Below, piece by piece: positions 9,801 to 17,484 of a DNA stretch of 64,000 nucleotides (positions within the stretch are counted from its first letter, which is position 1; the number at the start of each line of letters is the position of its first letter). The notes below the pieces were generated by a model that was given only the letters and a program-made list of their open reading frames with translations, made no database searches and had not been told where the DNA came from. Position numbers and translations under genes: made by a program. The DNA is from Cedecea neteri NBRC 105707 = ATCC 33855. GTDB lineage: Bacteria > Pseudomonadota > Gammaproteobacteria > Enterobacterales > Enterobacteriaceae. The stretch lies in assembly GCF_001571265.1 (NCBI RefSeq), contig NZ_BCTL01000001.1, forward strand, positions 1 through 64,000. Reading direction: 5' to 3'.

Positions 9801-10157
9801 CTGGATGCCTTCCCGTATACGGGGGGAACCACAAGCAACCATGGCTGTTGGATGGGCGTGCCGACATTGACCCTCTGCGGTGCAACCATGGCGGGCCGGC
9901 AGGGCGTGGATATTATGCGCTCCTACGGGCTGGAACAGTTTGTGGCCTTCAGTGAAGCAGATTACATCAGTAAGGCCATCGGCTGGCGCGAACATTTCGA
10001 TGAACTGAATGAAATCCGCGTGGGAATGCGGGGCAAGATCCCCACAGAGAATGAGCGCGGATTTAACGTGGCCGGAACTTTTGAACAGGCGCTACAGGAA
10101 GCCTGGCGTATGTACTGCGCGGGTGAAGCGGCTCGTACTTTTACCGTTTTAGAGTGA
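6801..10157 (+). CDS. Methyltransferase-TPR-GT41 (OGT/SPINDLY-like) fusion protein
   Basis: An 1118-aa GTG-start protein with three parts. (1) A SAM methyltransferase at about 30-150 with motif I LDIGCG (35-40) and an acidic GIDID strand end, followed by a region to about 515 I cannot assign. (2) Degenerate TPR helices at about 530-710. (3) A GT41 catalytic domain at about 750-1110. GT41 marks include NHPVSQF (763-769, the region of OGT H498), the GYPGTTG loop (858-864), FGSFNRPKKIN with K930 in the position of OGT K842, and the UDP-binding stretch YTGGTT (1006-1011). GT41 enzymes O-glycosylate Ser/Thr in the cytoplasm. As the neighbour of fliC it probably glycosylates flagellin before export; substrate and sugar are inferred. 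It lies 37 nt after the previous gene and 64 nt before the aminotransferase. Confidence 0.82.
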   Translation: MSQPYPDHRISPVAMQSAAQLNHLNTVAPPHARILDIGCGEAKGIVAHALAWPESVAIGIDIDETGIAAGQRYVQALGLANVELFCAGLGDILAIEGGAFDYITIGGVFSLLAGEERAALLQWCRQNLSASGVIALQWQTLPGEHHAVELRQILQSLVVQSGAQGVDAQVAAARAKLALLLAELPAGELKAKVEEALRESDLILTLRYLGQAGEPLDFSHFCALVSENGLHYVGDVIPQYELPQHYGDEIEAACRESVDQSRTVNQQHLDNLLGRSQRFSLLSAVQGEHTPPPQPDLSLLGQFHWAGNFRRMVNEEGLAVTAHINGQGEVAIHADPLTLRVLDLLGAAWPLSLSLEQLVFNARTPGQSADVREQVLAVLTTLYVNQLPGLYWTTSPGAYNQDVSPSLRATVNPLALILEENKAVTVCNHWGESCALTAEEWRYLAGDMLGTDEASWGCFISLRLKGALSGSPQAWKKHYQRFLLEGNANYLEDLLDSLLLLSVSVDQGGLLAAGTGHEPQKTVKRVNDALYNDVNRLIVARKPEQAKALAGQLLLAHPDDVSALRSYSRCCILTGDTEEALSTLCRLMGHYFSSQEIFYDLAIVFQKLKTFVPASKILHALLRLSPNNVEYWHVLAAIYHHSGEIVMAEKCCRESLRTRKPDPKHLAMMGVILSDNQQLEEARYFLEKAQQLDSQNLDYFTSLLFVMTHDSAVSAPALFEKHREYGRIVSQWAAKTGLRLSFKGEKNPEKKLRVGFVSGDLRNHPVSQFLLPFWDGLNRDRFELVGYSASFAKDEMTEYLKAGAVLWREVYALDDVELARQINQDRIDILFDLSGHTTFNRLPAFALRPAPVQISWIGYPGTTGLSTMDYRVLMHTQREPAGLEQQLTENIMFIEMRKVFEPHADSPPVNTLPALRNGYITFGSFNRPKKINDEVLRVWASILVRYPESKLIIGFMVDEKMIETLSEKLVSFGAQASQLSFKRRAGLIEYLSYHHEIDILLDAFPYTGGTTSNHGCWMGVPTLTLCGATMAGRQGVDIMRSYGLEQFVAFSEADYISKAIGWREHFDELNEIRVGMRGKIPTENERGFNVAGTFEQALQEAWRMYCAGEAARTFTVLE

Positions 10158-10221
10158 GGTGTCTGCGGCGGAGGTGAAACCGCCGGCAGCACTTCGCGTG
10201 AACGCTATTAAGAGGTGTTCT

Positions 10222-11349
10222 ATGAAAAATATCTTTGTCACCAGTCCGTTGCTCCCGCCGCTGGAGGAGTTTGTTCCTTACCTCGAGCAAATTTGGGGGA
10301 ATAAACATCTGACCAACAACGGGCCTTTTCATCAGCAGCTTGAGCAGGCGCTGGCCGACTATTTGGGCGTAAAACATCTCTCGCTGTTTTCTAACGGCAC
10401 GCTGGCGCTGCTGACGGCATTCCAGACGCTGCGGCTGAGCGGCGAAGTGATAACGACGCCGTACTCGTTTGTGGCAACGTCGCACAGCCTGCTGTGGAAT
10501 GGCCTGACGCCGGTATTTGCCGATATTGACCCGCAGACGTTCAATATTGACGCCGACGCGATTGAGGCGCTTATCACCCCGCAAACGACGGCCATTATGC
10601 CGGTGCACTGTTATGGTATTCCCTGCGATGTGGATAAAATTCAGCGTATCGCCGACACCTACGGGCTGAAGGTGATTTACGATGCGGCGCACGCTTTTGG
10701 CGTGAAGCAGAACGGCAGCAGCATTCTGAACTGCGGCGATCTTTCTATCCTCAGCTTCCATGCCACCAAGGTATTTAACACCATCGAAGGCGGGGCGATT
10801 ATCTGCCCGGATGCCCGAACCAAAAAGCGCATCGATTACCTGAAAAACTTTGGTTTTGCGGACGAAACGACGGTGATTGCGCCGGGCATTAACGCGAAAA
10901 TGAATGAGGTGCAGGCGGCGTTTGGCCTGCTGCAACTCCAGCATATCGACGGCGCCTTAAGCGCTCGTGCCGACATTTATCAGCGTTATTGTGAAGGCCT
11001 GGCCGATATTCCAGGCCTTGAGTTTTATACCCAGAAAAGCGATTTCGAGTGGAACCACGCCTACTATCCCGTGCTGATAGATGATCGTTTCCCGGTGAGC
11101 CGCGATGTGCTTTACGACGCGTTAAAAGAAGAGGGCATTTATACCCGGCGTTACTTCTATCCGCTCATCAGCTCCTTCGCGATGTATCGGCATCTGCCTT
11201 CCTCCGCGGCGGAGCATCTGCCGGTGGCCAACGATCTGGCTAATAAGGTGCTCTGTTTGCCGATATTCCCGGATCTTGCAGACGAGGAGCAGCAGCGTAT
11301 CATCGCGGCGGTCAGGCGGATTGCTAAGGGGCAAAGCGTCGCCGCATAA
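10222..11349 (+). CDS. DegT/DnrJ/EryC1/StrS sugar aminotransferase, VioA-like
   Basis: A PLP-dependent transaminase making an amino-deoxy nucleotide sugar. The start MKNIFVTSPLLPPLEEF with LTNNGPFHQQLE (30-41) closely resembles VioA, which converts dTDP-4-keto-6-deoxy-D-glucose to dTDP-4-amino-4,6-dideoxyglucose (viosamine). PLP residues are D154 in YDAAHAFG and Schiff-base K183 in SFHATK. The ATG at 10222 is chosen because AGAGG stands six bases before it and the homologous N-terminus begins there; an upstream in-frame GTG at 10159 would add 21 residues. 375 aa. In Pseudomonas syringae, VioA supplies the viosamine of the flagellin glycan, so the same role fits here. Substrate specificity is inferred. 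Confidence 0.86.
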   Translation: MKNIFVTSPLLPPLEEFVPYLEQIWGNKHLTNNGPFHQQLEQALADYLGVKHLSLFSNGTLALLTAFQTLRLSGEVITTPYSFVATSHSLLWNGLTPVFADIDPQTFNIDADAIEALITPQTTAIMPVHCYGIPCDVDKIQRIADTYGLKVIYDAAHAFGVKQNGSSILNCGDLSILSFHATKVFNTIEGGAIICPDARTKKRIDYLKNFGFADETTVIAPGINAKMNEVQAAFGLLQLQHIDGALSARADIYQRYCEGLADIPGLEFYTQKSDFEWNHAYYPVLIDDRFPVSRDVLYDALKEEGIYTRRYFYPLISSFAMYRHLPSSAAEHLPVANDLANKVLCLPIFPDLADEEQQRIIAAVRRIAKGQSVAA

Positions 11350-11367
11350 CCGTGCGGGGGCGTGAAT

Positions 11368-11404
11368 AAAAAAGGGCTTTGTCTTGCGACAAGGCCCTTT
11401 TTGT
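11368..11404. terminator. Bidirectional terminator between convergent island genes
   Basis: Stem GGGCTTTGTC / GACAAGGCCC (one wobble pair) with a TTGC loop. A-run on one side and T-run on the other serve both the aminotransferase (+) and the methyltransferase (-). Confidence 0.9.
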
Positions 11405-11420
11405 TGTTTCGGCGGTGCCG

Positions 11421-12137
11421 CTATAACTCGGCGATACACATCAAACGTTCGCTACGTTCAAGGTAGCGCTGGCCGGACAATTTGAACATGCCGTTAATCA
11501 ATAGCGGATTATGCAGGCCGTGGCGTATCAGCCAGTCCTCGTGCGTCTTCTTGCCTTTGCCGACGGGAATAATAGTCACTTTACGGGCGACTTTTCCGAG
11601 GATCTCCTGCATCTGGTCGACGCTAAAGAAGCGAATGTTAAACAGCGAGTCGGTCTCTTTTTTTGAGTCAAAATAATCAACGAACGACTGGTTATGGGCG
11701 TTATGTACCGTGACTATCATTCTGCCGCGAGTGATTCTGGCCTGTTCCTGAGCCATCTTCTGAATGTCTTCGTCGGAGAAAAGTACCCAGAATCCGTTGT
11801 GGTAGGTCAGGTCAAAATGTTTGTCCGGATATTCCAGGTTGAAGGCATTCATCACGGAAAAGCGATCCTGCAAAGACGGATAAAGCTTTTTCGCCATGCC
11901 CACCGACTCAGGAGAGAAGTCAATGCCGTGCCCCTCAACGCCACGCTTTGTTAACTGAACGATATCGCGGAAGCTGCCTGCGGCGATTTCTAACACCTGT
12001 TTTTCACTGCTTTTTCTGACCGCATCAATATAGTAGGCGTGGCGAATATCGTTTTGATAATGATCGAAAATGCCCTGCCATTTATGGTCCCATTCCTCGG
12101 CCGTGGTGAGCTTTTCAGGCCCTGTAGTTTGGCTCAT
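11421..12137 (-). CDS. Class I SAM-dependent methyltransferase (island)
   Basis: A soluble 238-aa methyltransferase. Motif I is VLEIAAGSFRDI (about 47-58), where the usual GxGxG is reduced to AAGS. It is followed by GHGIDFSPESV (acidic residue for the SAM ribose) and FDLTYHNGF (motif IV). The start chosen is the ATG at 12137, just after AGGATAGAG; the longer in-frame form would overlap the upstream gene. It lies 4 nt after the ATP-grasp gene, so the two form one minus-strand unit convergent with the aminotransferase. It may methylate the flagellar sugar or its N-acyl group; the substrate is not visible in sequence. Confidence 0.8.
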   Translation of the reverse strand: MSQTTGPEKLTTAEEWDHKWQGIFDHYQNDIRHAYYIDAVRKSSEKQVLEIAAGSFRDIVQLTKRGVEGHGIDFSPESVGMAKKLYPSLQDRFSVMNAFNLEYPDKHFDLTYHNGFWVLFSDEDIQKMAQEQARITRGRMIVTVHNAHNQSFVDYFDSKKETDSLFNIRFFSVDQMQEILGKVARKVTIIPVGKGKKTHEDWLIRHGLHNPLLINGMFKLSGQRYLERSERLMCIAEL

Positions 12138-12141
12138 ATCT

Positions 12142-13098
12142 CTATCCTGTGATTGATTTTTCAGCGACGTAGTGGCGCGTAAAGAGGGCGTTTTGTACGG
12201 CAACAGCGGGTTGTATAGGCTGGCGGCTGAAACAATGAAGATGGTTGGTAATCATGTCGTAGCCTGCCATTAGCGAAAATTCGACCCCAGCGGAGAAGCG
12301 GGGGTTTATGTCCATCAGGTAATCCCCGGTCGAATGGCGCATAAACTCAATATTGATGCAGCCGTTGAGGTCGAGCAGGCGGGCAACTTCAGCCGCTTTG
12401 GCAACCAACGCATCATCCTGGAGAATTTCAACGGTTAGTCCGGCGCCGTTAGCGGTGCGCAATAGCTCTTTGCGGGTAACGCCCGCCCATTCGCCGGTCT
12501 CGCGCTGCCGGACAATATCAATGACGTGAACATCCCCCGGCAGCCAGGGCTGGACAATCCACTCGTCGCCGTTGAGCCGCTCGCGTAATTCGCGAAGCTC
12601 GGATTCGGTCTCAACGCGGCGGAGGCCTTCACTGCTGCGGCCATGCCTTTGTTTGAGAATGAGCGGAAAACCAAAGGAAAGCGTGTGGGCGTCGGCAAGT
12701 GCGATGGATGGCAGCGGGAGAAAAATGCCGTTATCAGCAAATTGTTTGCTCCAGGCCAGCTTATCTCTGGCAAGCGTGATGGAGTCTGCGGCCATCAGCG
12801 CCAGCGTCGAAGGCGAACGCAGCTTGTCACGGGAATCAGAAAGCGTATCAACTTCGACATCGGTGAGTGGAATGATGGCGTCGATGCGATGCTGGTCGCA
12901 AATGGTATTGATACTTTCTATAAAGGCCTGGGTATCCGTTGCACGGGGAACCTGAACAAAATTGTCGACCAGGCGAGAGGCATACACCCATTGCTCGGGG
13001 TAGATATCACACCCGATGATGGTGTGGGATGCACGTTTCAGCGCATCTATCACGGCTGGCGCAGACATCGACCCAATAGCCGTAATTAAAATGTTCAT
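12142..13098 (-). CDS. ATP-grasp ligase (carbamoyl-phosphate-synthase-like)
   Basis: A 318-aa protein with an N-terminal Rossmann-like MNILITAIGSMSAPAVIDAL and an ATP-grasp core: FPLILKQRHGRSSEG (nucleotide-binding Lys and flexible loop, about 143-157) and INIEFM...YLMDINPRFSAG (Mg-binding E and N/R residues). Such ligases join a carboxylate to an amine with ATP cleavage. Beside a sugar aminotransferase, the simplest role is attaching an acyl or aminoacyl group to the 4-amino sugar, but that is inference. The start is the ATG at 13098 with AGGT eight bases before; an upstream in-frame start (13179) has no ribosome site. Promoter divergent from fliA. Confidence 0.8.
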   Translation of the reverse strand: MNILITAIGSMSAPAVIDALKRASHTIIGCDIYPEQWVYASRLVDNFVQVPRATDTQAFIESINTICDQHRIDAIIPLTDVEVDTLSDSRDKLRSPSTLALMAADSITLARDKLAWSKQFADNGIFLPLPSIALADAHTLSFGFPLILKQRHGRSSEGLRRVETESELRELRERLNGDEWIVQPWLPGDVHVIDIVRQRETGEWAGVTRKELLRTANGAGLTVEILQDDALVAKAAEVARLLDLNGCINIEFMRHSTGDYLMDINPRFSAGVEFSLMAGYDMITNHLHCFSRQPIQPAVAVQNALFTRHYVAEKSITG

Positions 13099-13485
13099 GT
13101 AAATGACCTGTCTTGTAATCGGGTTCGCCTGACTGCAGGGGGGAGTTTGCCGCAGAGAAACGACGCGTATATTTATCACTGTATGACAACCCGGACGGAG
13201 ATCAGGCCTGGAATAACAGATGATTTTATCCTTTTTTTACCGGATAGATTCTGCGGCTTAATTTCTCAGGTTTGGCTATAGTATGTGGCGTTAATATTTA
13301 ACAACCAATTGATACTTTTAAGTAAGCCGGAACATGATTTGCCATACATTATGGTTAAATTTCGACGGGTTTATTTCTTCATAACCTCCAAATAACCCCC
13401 CATTTCACCCACTATTCATCCGATTAAAACCCCTGCAGAAACGGATAATCATGCCGATAACTCAACTAACGCAGGGCTGTTTATC
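13099..13485. other. Divergent regulatory gap, ATP-grasp gene / fliA
   Basis: 387 bases without a gene. It contains a TGGCTATAGT extended -10-like stretch (about 13273-13282), which could be the FlhDC-dependent fliA promoter since those lack a good -35. It also has a GCCGATAA box near fliA, listed next. I could not recognise an FlhD4C2 box with confidence. Confidence 0.55.
13453..13460 (+). promoter_or_regulatory. sigma28-type -10 box before fliA
   Basis: A perfect FliA -10, GCCGATAA, 25 nt before the fliA GTG. The matching -35 position (TGCAGAAA, 13434-13441) is poor. Autogenous sigma28 control of fliA is known in E. coli and Salmonella, so a weak promoter is plausible. Confidence 0.5.
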
Positions 13486-14205
13486 GTGAATTCACTGTAT
13501 ACCGCTGAAGGTGTAATGGATAAACACTCGCTGTGGCAGCGTTATGTACCGCTTGTGCGTCACGAAGCATTGCGCCTGCAGGTACGTCTGCCGGCGAGTG
13601 TGGAACTCGACGATCTGCTACAGGCAGGCGGCATCGGGTTGTTGAATGCAGTCGAACGTTACGATGCCCTGCAGGGAACGGCATTTACTACCTACGCGGT
13701 GCAGCGCATCCGTGGGGCGATGCTTGATGAGTTGCGCAGCCGTGATTGGGTGCCGCGAAGCGTCAGGCGTAACGCTCGCGGTGTGGCACAGGCGATTGGT
13801 CAACTGGAGCAAGAGCTGGGGCGTAACGCTACCGAGACGGAAGTCGCGGAGCGACTGGACATCCCGCTCGAAGAGTATCGCCAGATGTTGCTCGACACCA
13901 ATAACAGCCAACTCTTCTCTTATGACGAGTGGCGGGAAGAGCATGGCGATAGCATTGAACTGGTCACCGAGGAGCACCAGCAGGCAAACCCGCTACAGCA
14001 ATTACTGGACAGCAATCTACGCCAGCGCGTAATGGAAGCGATTGAAGCTTTGCCGGAACGCGAACAACTGGTGCTGACGCTTTATTACCAGGAAGAGCTG
14101 AATCTCAAAGAGATTGGCGCGGTGCTTGATGTGGGTGAGTCACGGGTTAGCCAGTTGCATAGCCAGGCGATCAAGCGTTTGCGCACCAAGCTGGGTAAGT
14201 TGTAG
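13486..14205 (+). CDS. fliA: Flagellar sigma factor sigma28 (FliA)
   Basis: RNA polymerase sigma factor for class III flagellar genes, held inactive by FlgM until hook completion. The 239 aa are nearly identical to E. coli FliA. Region 2 spans about 17-90 with DDLLQAGGIGLLNAVERYD, and region 4 about 180-239 with ERE.LVLTLYYQEELNLKEIGAVL and the HTH SRVSQLHSQAIKRLR. The GTG start matches E. coli. It is first gene of fliA-fliZ. Its targets in this window include fliC, fliD, tar and the orphan receptor gene. Confidence 0.98.
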   Translation: MNSLYTAEGVMDKHSLWQRYVPLVRHEALRLQVRLPASVELDDLLQAGGIGLLNAVERYDALQGTAFTTYAVQRIRGAMLDELRSRDWVPRSVRRNARGVAQAIGQLEQELGRNATETEVAERLDIPLEEYRQMLLDTNNSQLFSYDEWREEHGDSIELVTEEHQQANPLQQLLDSNLRQRVMEAIEALPEREQLVLTLYYQEELNLKEIGAVLDVGESRVSQLHSQAIKRLRTKLGKL

Positions 14206-14243
14206 GGAGTGCCGCACAATTATCTGACGACCTGGGAATTATC

Positions 14244-14789
14244 ATGACGGTGCAGCAGTCAAAAAGACGGCCATTAAGCCGCTATCTCAAAGATTTCAAA
14301 CACACCCAGACACATTGTGCACATTGCAGTAAGCTGCTCGACCGCATCACGCTCACGCGCAGCGGGGTGATCATCAATAAAGCCACCATTGCTCAACTTG
14401 ATACGCTTATTGATGAAGCCACCTGGCTTATCGAGCAGAAAGAGTGGATGGCGCTGTGTCGTTTTTGCGGTGATTTGCACTGCAAAGAACAAAACAACTA
14501 CTTCGATATTATTGGCTTTAAACAGTATCTGTTTGAGCAGACCGAAATGAGCCACGGGACGATTCGTGAATACGTGGTTCGTCTGCGCCGCCTGGGTAAC
14601 CATCTGAGCGAGCATAAAGTCCCGCTTCCCGGCTCTCTGCAAGGCTTGCTGGACGAGACGCTGGACGCCTGGCTGCCCCGCACCAGCACCAATAATTACC
14701 GCATTGCGTTACGCAAATACTGGCAATTTCAGGTGCAGGGACATGCGATCCCGCGCCAGGAAATTAGCGCAACCTCCGATATATACTAA
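14244..14789 (+). CDS. fliZ: Flagellar regulator FliZ
   Basis: A DNA-binding regulator that in E. coli antagonises sigmaS-dependent promoters and curli, and in Salmonella raises FlhD4C2 activity. 181 aa against 183 in E. coli. The phage-integrase-like SAM-type core REYVVRLRRLGNHL (about 108-121) and STNNYRIALRKY are conserved, as are the Cys pairs CAHC and CRFCGDLHC. It lies 38 nt after fliA in the same operon. Confidence 0.96.
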   Translation: MTVQQSKRRPLSRYLKDFKHTQTHCAHCSKLLDRITLTRSGVIINKATIAQLDTLIDEATWLIEQKEWMALCRFCGDLHCKEQNNYFDIIGFKQYLFEQTEMSHGTIREYVVRLRRLGNHLSEHKVPLPGSLQGLLDETLDAWLPRTSTNNYRIALRKYWQFQVQGHAIPRQEISATSDIY

Positions 14790-14816
14790 ATTTGCATAAG
14801 TTGTAGCGGACTGGTT

Positions 14817-14846
14817 TTGATATATCCCGGATCCGCCCGCTACACT
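14817..14846 (+). promoter_or_regulatory. Putative sigma70 promoter of tcyJ
   Basis: TTGATA (14817-14822), 18-nt spacer, TACACT (14841-14846), ending 29 nt before the tcyJ ATG. No promoter mapping is possible from sequence alone. Confidence 0.5.
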
Positions 14847-14875
14847 ACAAAAAAATGTAAATAATCGGGGTAAAC

Positions 14876-15676
14876 ATGAAATTAAAAATGATGGGGCGTC
14901 AGGCGCTGATGGGCGTGCTGGCCGTTGCTCTGGTGGCCGGTGCAAGCGTGAAAACCTTCGCGGCTGAGAATTTGCTGACTAAAGTGAAAGAGCGCGGCAC
15001 GCTGCTGGTCGGGCTGGAAGGCACGTATCCGCCGTTCAGCTTCCAGGGTGATGACGGTAAGCTGACCGGCTTTGAAGTTGAGTTTGCCGAGCAATTGGCT
15101 CAGCACCTTGGCGTCAAAGCGGCGCTGAAGCCGACCAAATGGGACGGCATGCTGGCGTCTTTAGATTCTAAACGTATTGACGTGGTGATTAACCAGGTCA
15201 CTATTTCCGACGAACGTAAGAAAAAATATGACTTCTCGACCCCTTACACCATTTCCGGTATTCAGGCCCTGGTGAAAAAAGGCAATGAAGGCGGCATCAA
15301 AACTGCGGCTGACCTTAAGGGTAAAAAAGTCGGCGTGGGCCTCGGGACTAACTACGAGCAGTGGCTGCGTGAAAACGTCCCTGGCGTAGATATCCGTACC
15401 TATGATGATGACCCAACTAAATATCAGGATCTGCGCGTGGGCCGTATTGACGCGATTCTGGTCGACCGTCTCGCCGCGCTGGATCTGGTGAAGAAAACCA
15501 ACAATACGCTGGCGGTAGCGGGGGATGCGTTCTCCCGTCAGGAAGCTGGCGTTGCCGTGCGTAAAGGCAATGAGGATCTGCTGAAAGCTATCGACGCAGC
15601 CATCGCTGAGATGCAGAAAGACGGCTCTCTGGCTAAGCTGTCCGATAAATGGTTCGGTGCGGACGTCACTAAGTAA
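14876..15676 (+). CDS. tcyJ: Cystine ABC transporter substrate-binding protein
   Basis: Periplasmic binding protein for L-cystine (formerly FliY) of the TcyJLN importer. 266 aa, as in E. coli. The signal peptide covers about 1-29, with cleavage after VKTFA. The SBP_bac_3 fold follows, with ERGTLLVGLEGTYPPFSF near the mature N-terminus. GGGG-type Shine-Dalgarno before the ATG. It has its own terminator, which should make it more abundant than the downstream permease genes. Confidence 0.96.
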   Translation: MKLKMMGRQALMGVLAVALVAGASVKTFAAENLLTKVKERGTLLVGLEGTYPPFSFQGDDGKLTGFEVEFAEQLAQHLGVKAALKPTKWDGMLASLDSKRIDVVINQVTISDERKKKYDFSTPYTISGIQALVKKGNEGGIKTAADLKGKKVGVGLGTNYEQWLRENVPGVDIRTYDDDPTKYQDLRVGRIDAILVDRLAALDLVKKTNNTLAVAGDAFSRQEAGVAVRKGNEDLLKAIDAAIAEMQKDGSLAKLSDKWFGADVTK

Positions 15677-15692
15677 CGCGGTATTACAGTGA

Positions 15693-15720
15693 AAAGGTGC
15701 TGATTTCAGCACCTTTTTTT
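15693..15720 (+). terminator. tcyJ intrinsic terminator / attenuator
   Basis: Stem GGTGCTGA / TCAGCACC with a two-base loop followed by seven T. Lying between tcyJ and dcyD, it would reduce read-through into the permease genes. Confidence 0.88.
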
Positions 15721-15794
15721 ATTTATCGCAGAGAGGGAAACCGCCACTCTGGTGCATAATGAAACTGGATATCGATATCGGCTCAGGAGGCCCT

Positions 15795-16781
15795 ATGTCA
15801 CTGCATCACCTAACGCGTTTTCCTCGTCTTGAATTTATTGGCGCGCCAACGCCGCTGGAGTATTTGCCGCGCTTTTCGGACTATCTTGGTCGTGAAATTT
15901 ATATTAAACGTGATGACGTGACGCCGATGGCGATGGGCGGCAACAAGCTGCGCAAGCTTGAGTTTTTAGCCGCCGATGCGCTGCGGGAAGGGGCCGATAC
16001 GCTGGTGACCGCCGGGGCAATCCAGTCTAACCACGTTCGCCAGACGGCAGCCGTGGCGGCAAAACTCGGGCTCCATTGCGTGGCGCTGCTTGAAAACCCT
16101 ATCGGTACCCGCGCGGAAAACTATCTGACCAACGGTAACCGTCTGCTGCTTGATTTGTTTAATGTCGAAGTCGAGATGTGCGAGGCGCTGAACGCCCCGG
16201 ACAAGCAGCTTGAAGCGGTCGCCACGCGTCTGGAAGCGCAGGGATTCCGACCTTATGTTATTCCGGTCGGCGGCTCGAATGCGCTTGGTGCACTGGGCTA
16301 CGTTGAAAGCGCGCTGGAAATTGCCCAGCAGTGCGAGGATGCCGTCAGCCTGTCCTCCGTGGTCGTGGCCTCCGGCAGCGCGGGGACACATGCTGGCCTG
16401 GCGGTCGGTCTTGAGCAACTGATGCCGGACGTGGAGCTGATTGGCGTTACGGTTTCCAGAACCGTGGCGCAGCAAAAGCCAAAAGTTGTCGCCCTGCAAC
16501 AGGCCGTGGCGCAGTCTCTTGAGGTGAGCGCAACCAGCGAGATTATCCTGTGGGATGACTATTTTGCGCCGGGTTATGGCACACCGAATGAAGAGGGTAT
16601 GGAAGCGGTGAAGCTGCTGGCCAGACTAGAAGGCATTCTGCTTGACCCGGTATACACCGGCAAAGCGATGGCCGGGCTTATTGACGGCGTGGCGCAAAAG
16701 AGATTCAAGGATCAGGGGCCAATCGCCTTTATTCACACCGGCGGGGCACCCGCGCTATTTGCCTACCACCCGCATCTGTAA
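15795..16781 (+). CDS. dcyD: D-cysteine desulfhydrase
   Basis: A PLP enzyme (ACC-deaminase family, fold type II) that breaks D-cysteine into pyruvate, sulfide and ammonia. 328 aa, as in E. coli. The PLP lysine is K51 in GGNKLRKLE; the phosphate-binding loop is SGSAGTHAG. Start ATG 15795 follows a perfect AGGAGG; an upstream in-frame ATG at 15759 would add 12 residues with no ribosome site. It lies between the cystine-binding protein and permease genes as in E. coli, linking cystine uptake to cysteine detoxification. Confidence 0.97.
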   Translation: MSLHHLTRFPRLEFIGAPTPLEYLPRFSDYLGREIYIKRDDVTPMAMGGNKLRKLEFLAADALREGADTLVTAGAIQSNHVRQTAAVAAKLGLHCVALLENPIGTRAENYLTNGNRLLLDLFNVEVEMCEALNAPDKQLEAVATRLEAQGFRPYVIPVGGSNALGALGYVESALEIAQQCEDAVSLSSVVVASGSAGTHAGLAVGLEQLMPDVELIGVTVSRTVAQQKPKVVALQQAVAQSLEVSATSEIILWDDYFAPGYGTPNEEGMEAVKLLARLEGILLDPVYTGKAMAGLIDGVAQKRFKDQGPIAFIHTGGAPALFAYHPHL

Positions 16782-16815
16782 GGCGCGGGTCTGGTTTTAA
16801 TCATCGGGAATCACC

Positions 16816-17484
16816 ATGCAAGAAAGTTTGCAACTGGTGCTGGACTCAGCACCGTATCTGCTTAAAGGGGCGGTCTTTACGCTCCAGCTGAGTATCGGCG
16901 GGATGTTTTTTGGCCTGATCCTCGGGTTTATGCTGGCGCTGATGCGCCTGTCGGCGTTTTTGCCCTTTTCGCTGCTGTCGCGTTTCTATGTCTCAATTTT
17001 TCGTGGCACGCCGCTTATCGCCCAGCTCTTTATGATTTATTACGGGCTGCCGCAGTTTGGCATTGAGCTGGATCCGATCCCGTCGGCGATGATTGGCCTG
17101 TCGTTAAACACGGCGGCTTATGCGTCTGAAACGCTGCGGGCGGCCATTGCCTCTATTGATAAAGGCCAGTGGGAAGCTGCGGCCAGTATCGGGATGACAC
17201 GCTGGCAAACGCTGCGCCGCGCGATTCTGCCGCAGTCGGCCCGGGTGGCGCTGCCGCCTCTGGGAAACAGCTTTATCAGCCTGGTGAAGGACACCTCGCT
17301 AGCGGCCACCATTCAGGTGCCGGAGCTGTTCCGCCAGGCGCAGCTTATCACCTCCCGCACGCTGGAAGTGTTTACCATGTATCTTGCGGCGTCGCTGGTG
17401 TACTGGGTGATGGCGACGGTGCTCTCCACGTTACAGAACTATTTTGAAAACCAGCTTAATCGCCAGGACAGGGAGCCGAAATGA
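16816..17484 (+). CDS. tcyL: Cystine ABC transporter permease
   Basis: Inner-membrane permease of the TcyJLN cystine importer. 222 aa, as in E. coli YecS. Hydrophobic segments at about 20-45, 55-80, 90-110 and 185-207. The EAA loop EAAASIGMTRWQTLRRAILPQ (about 120-140) contacts the ATPase. Its last 4 bases overlap the tcyN start (ATGA coupling). Confidence 0.96.
   Translation: MQESLQLVLDSAPYLLKGAVFTLQLSIGGMFFGLILGFMLALMRLSAFLPFSLLSRFYVSIFRGTPLIAQLFMIYYGLPQFGIELDPIPSAMIGLSLNTAAYASETLRAAIASIDKGQWEAAASIGMTRWQTLRRAILPQSARVALPPLGNSFISLVKDTSLAATIQVPELFRQAQLITSRTLEVFTMYLAASLVYWVMATVLSTLQNYFENQLNRQDREPK

Noticed and set aside
10141-10944. 267-codon minus-strand frame opposite the aminotransferase
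   Set aside because: Low-complexity Arg-rich translation; the plus strand encodes a clear PLP enzyme with all key residues.
12435-13089. Frames of 112-148 codons opposite the ATP-grasp gene
   Set aside because: Shadows of the ATP-grasp frame, with no domain resemblance.
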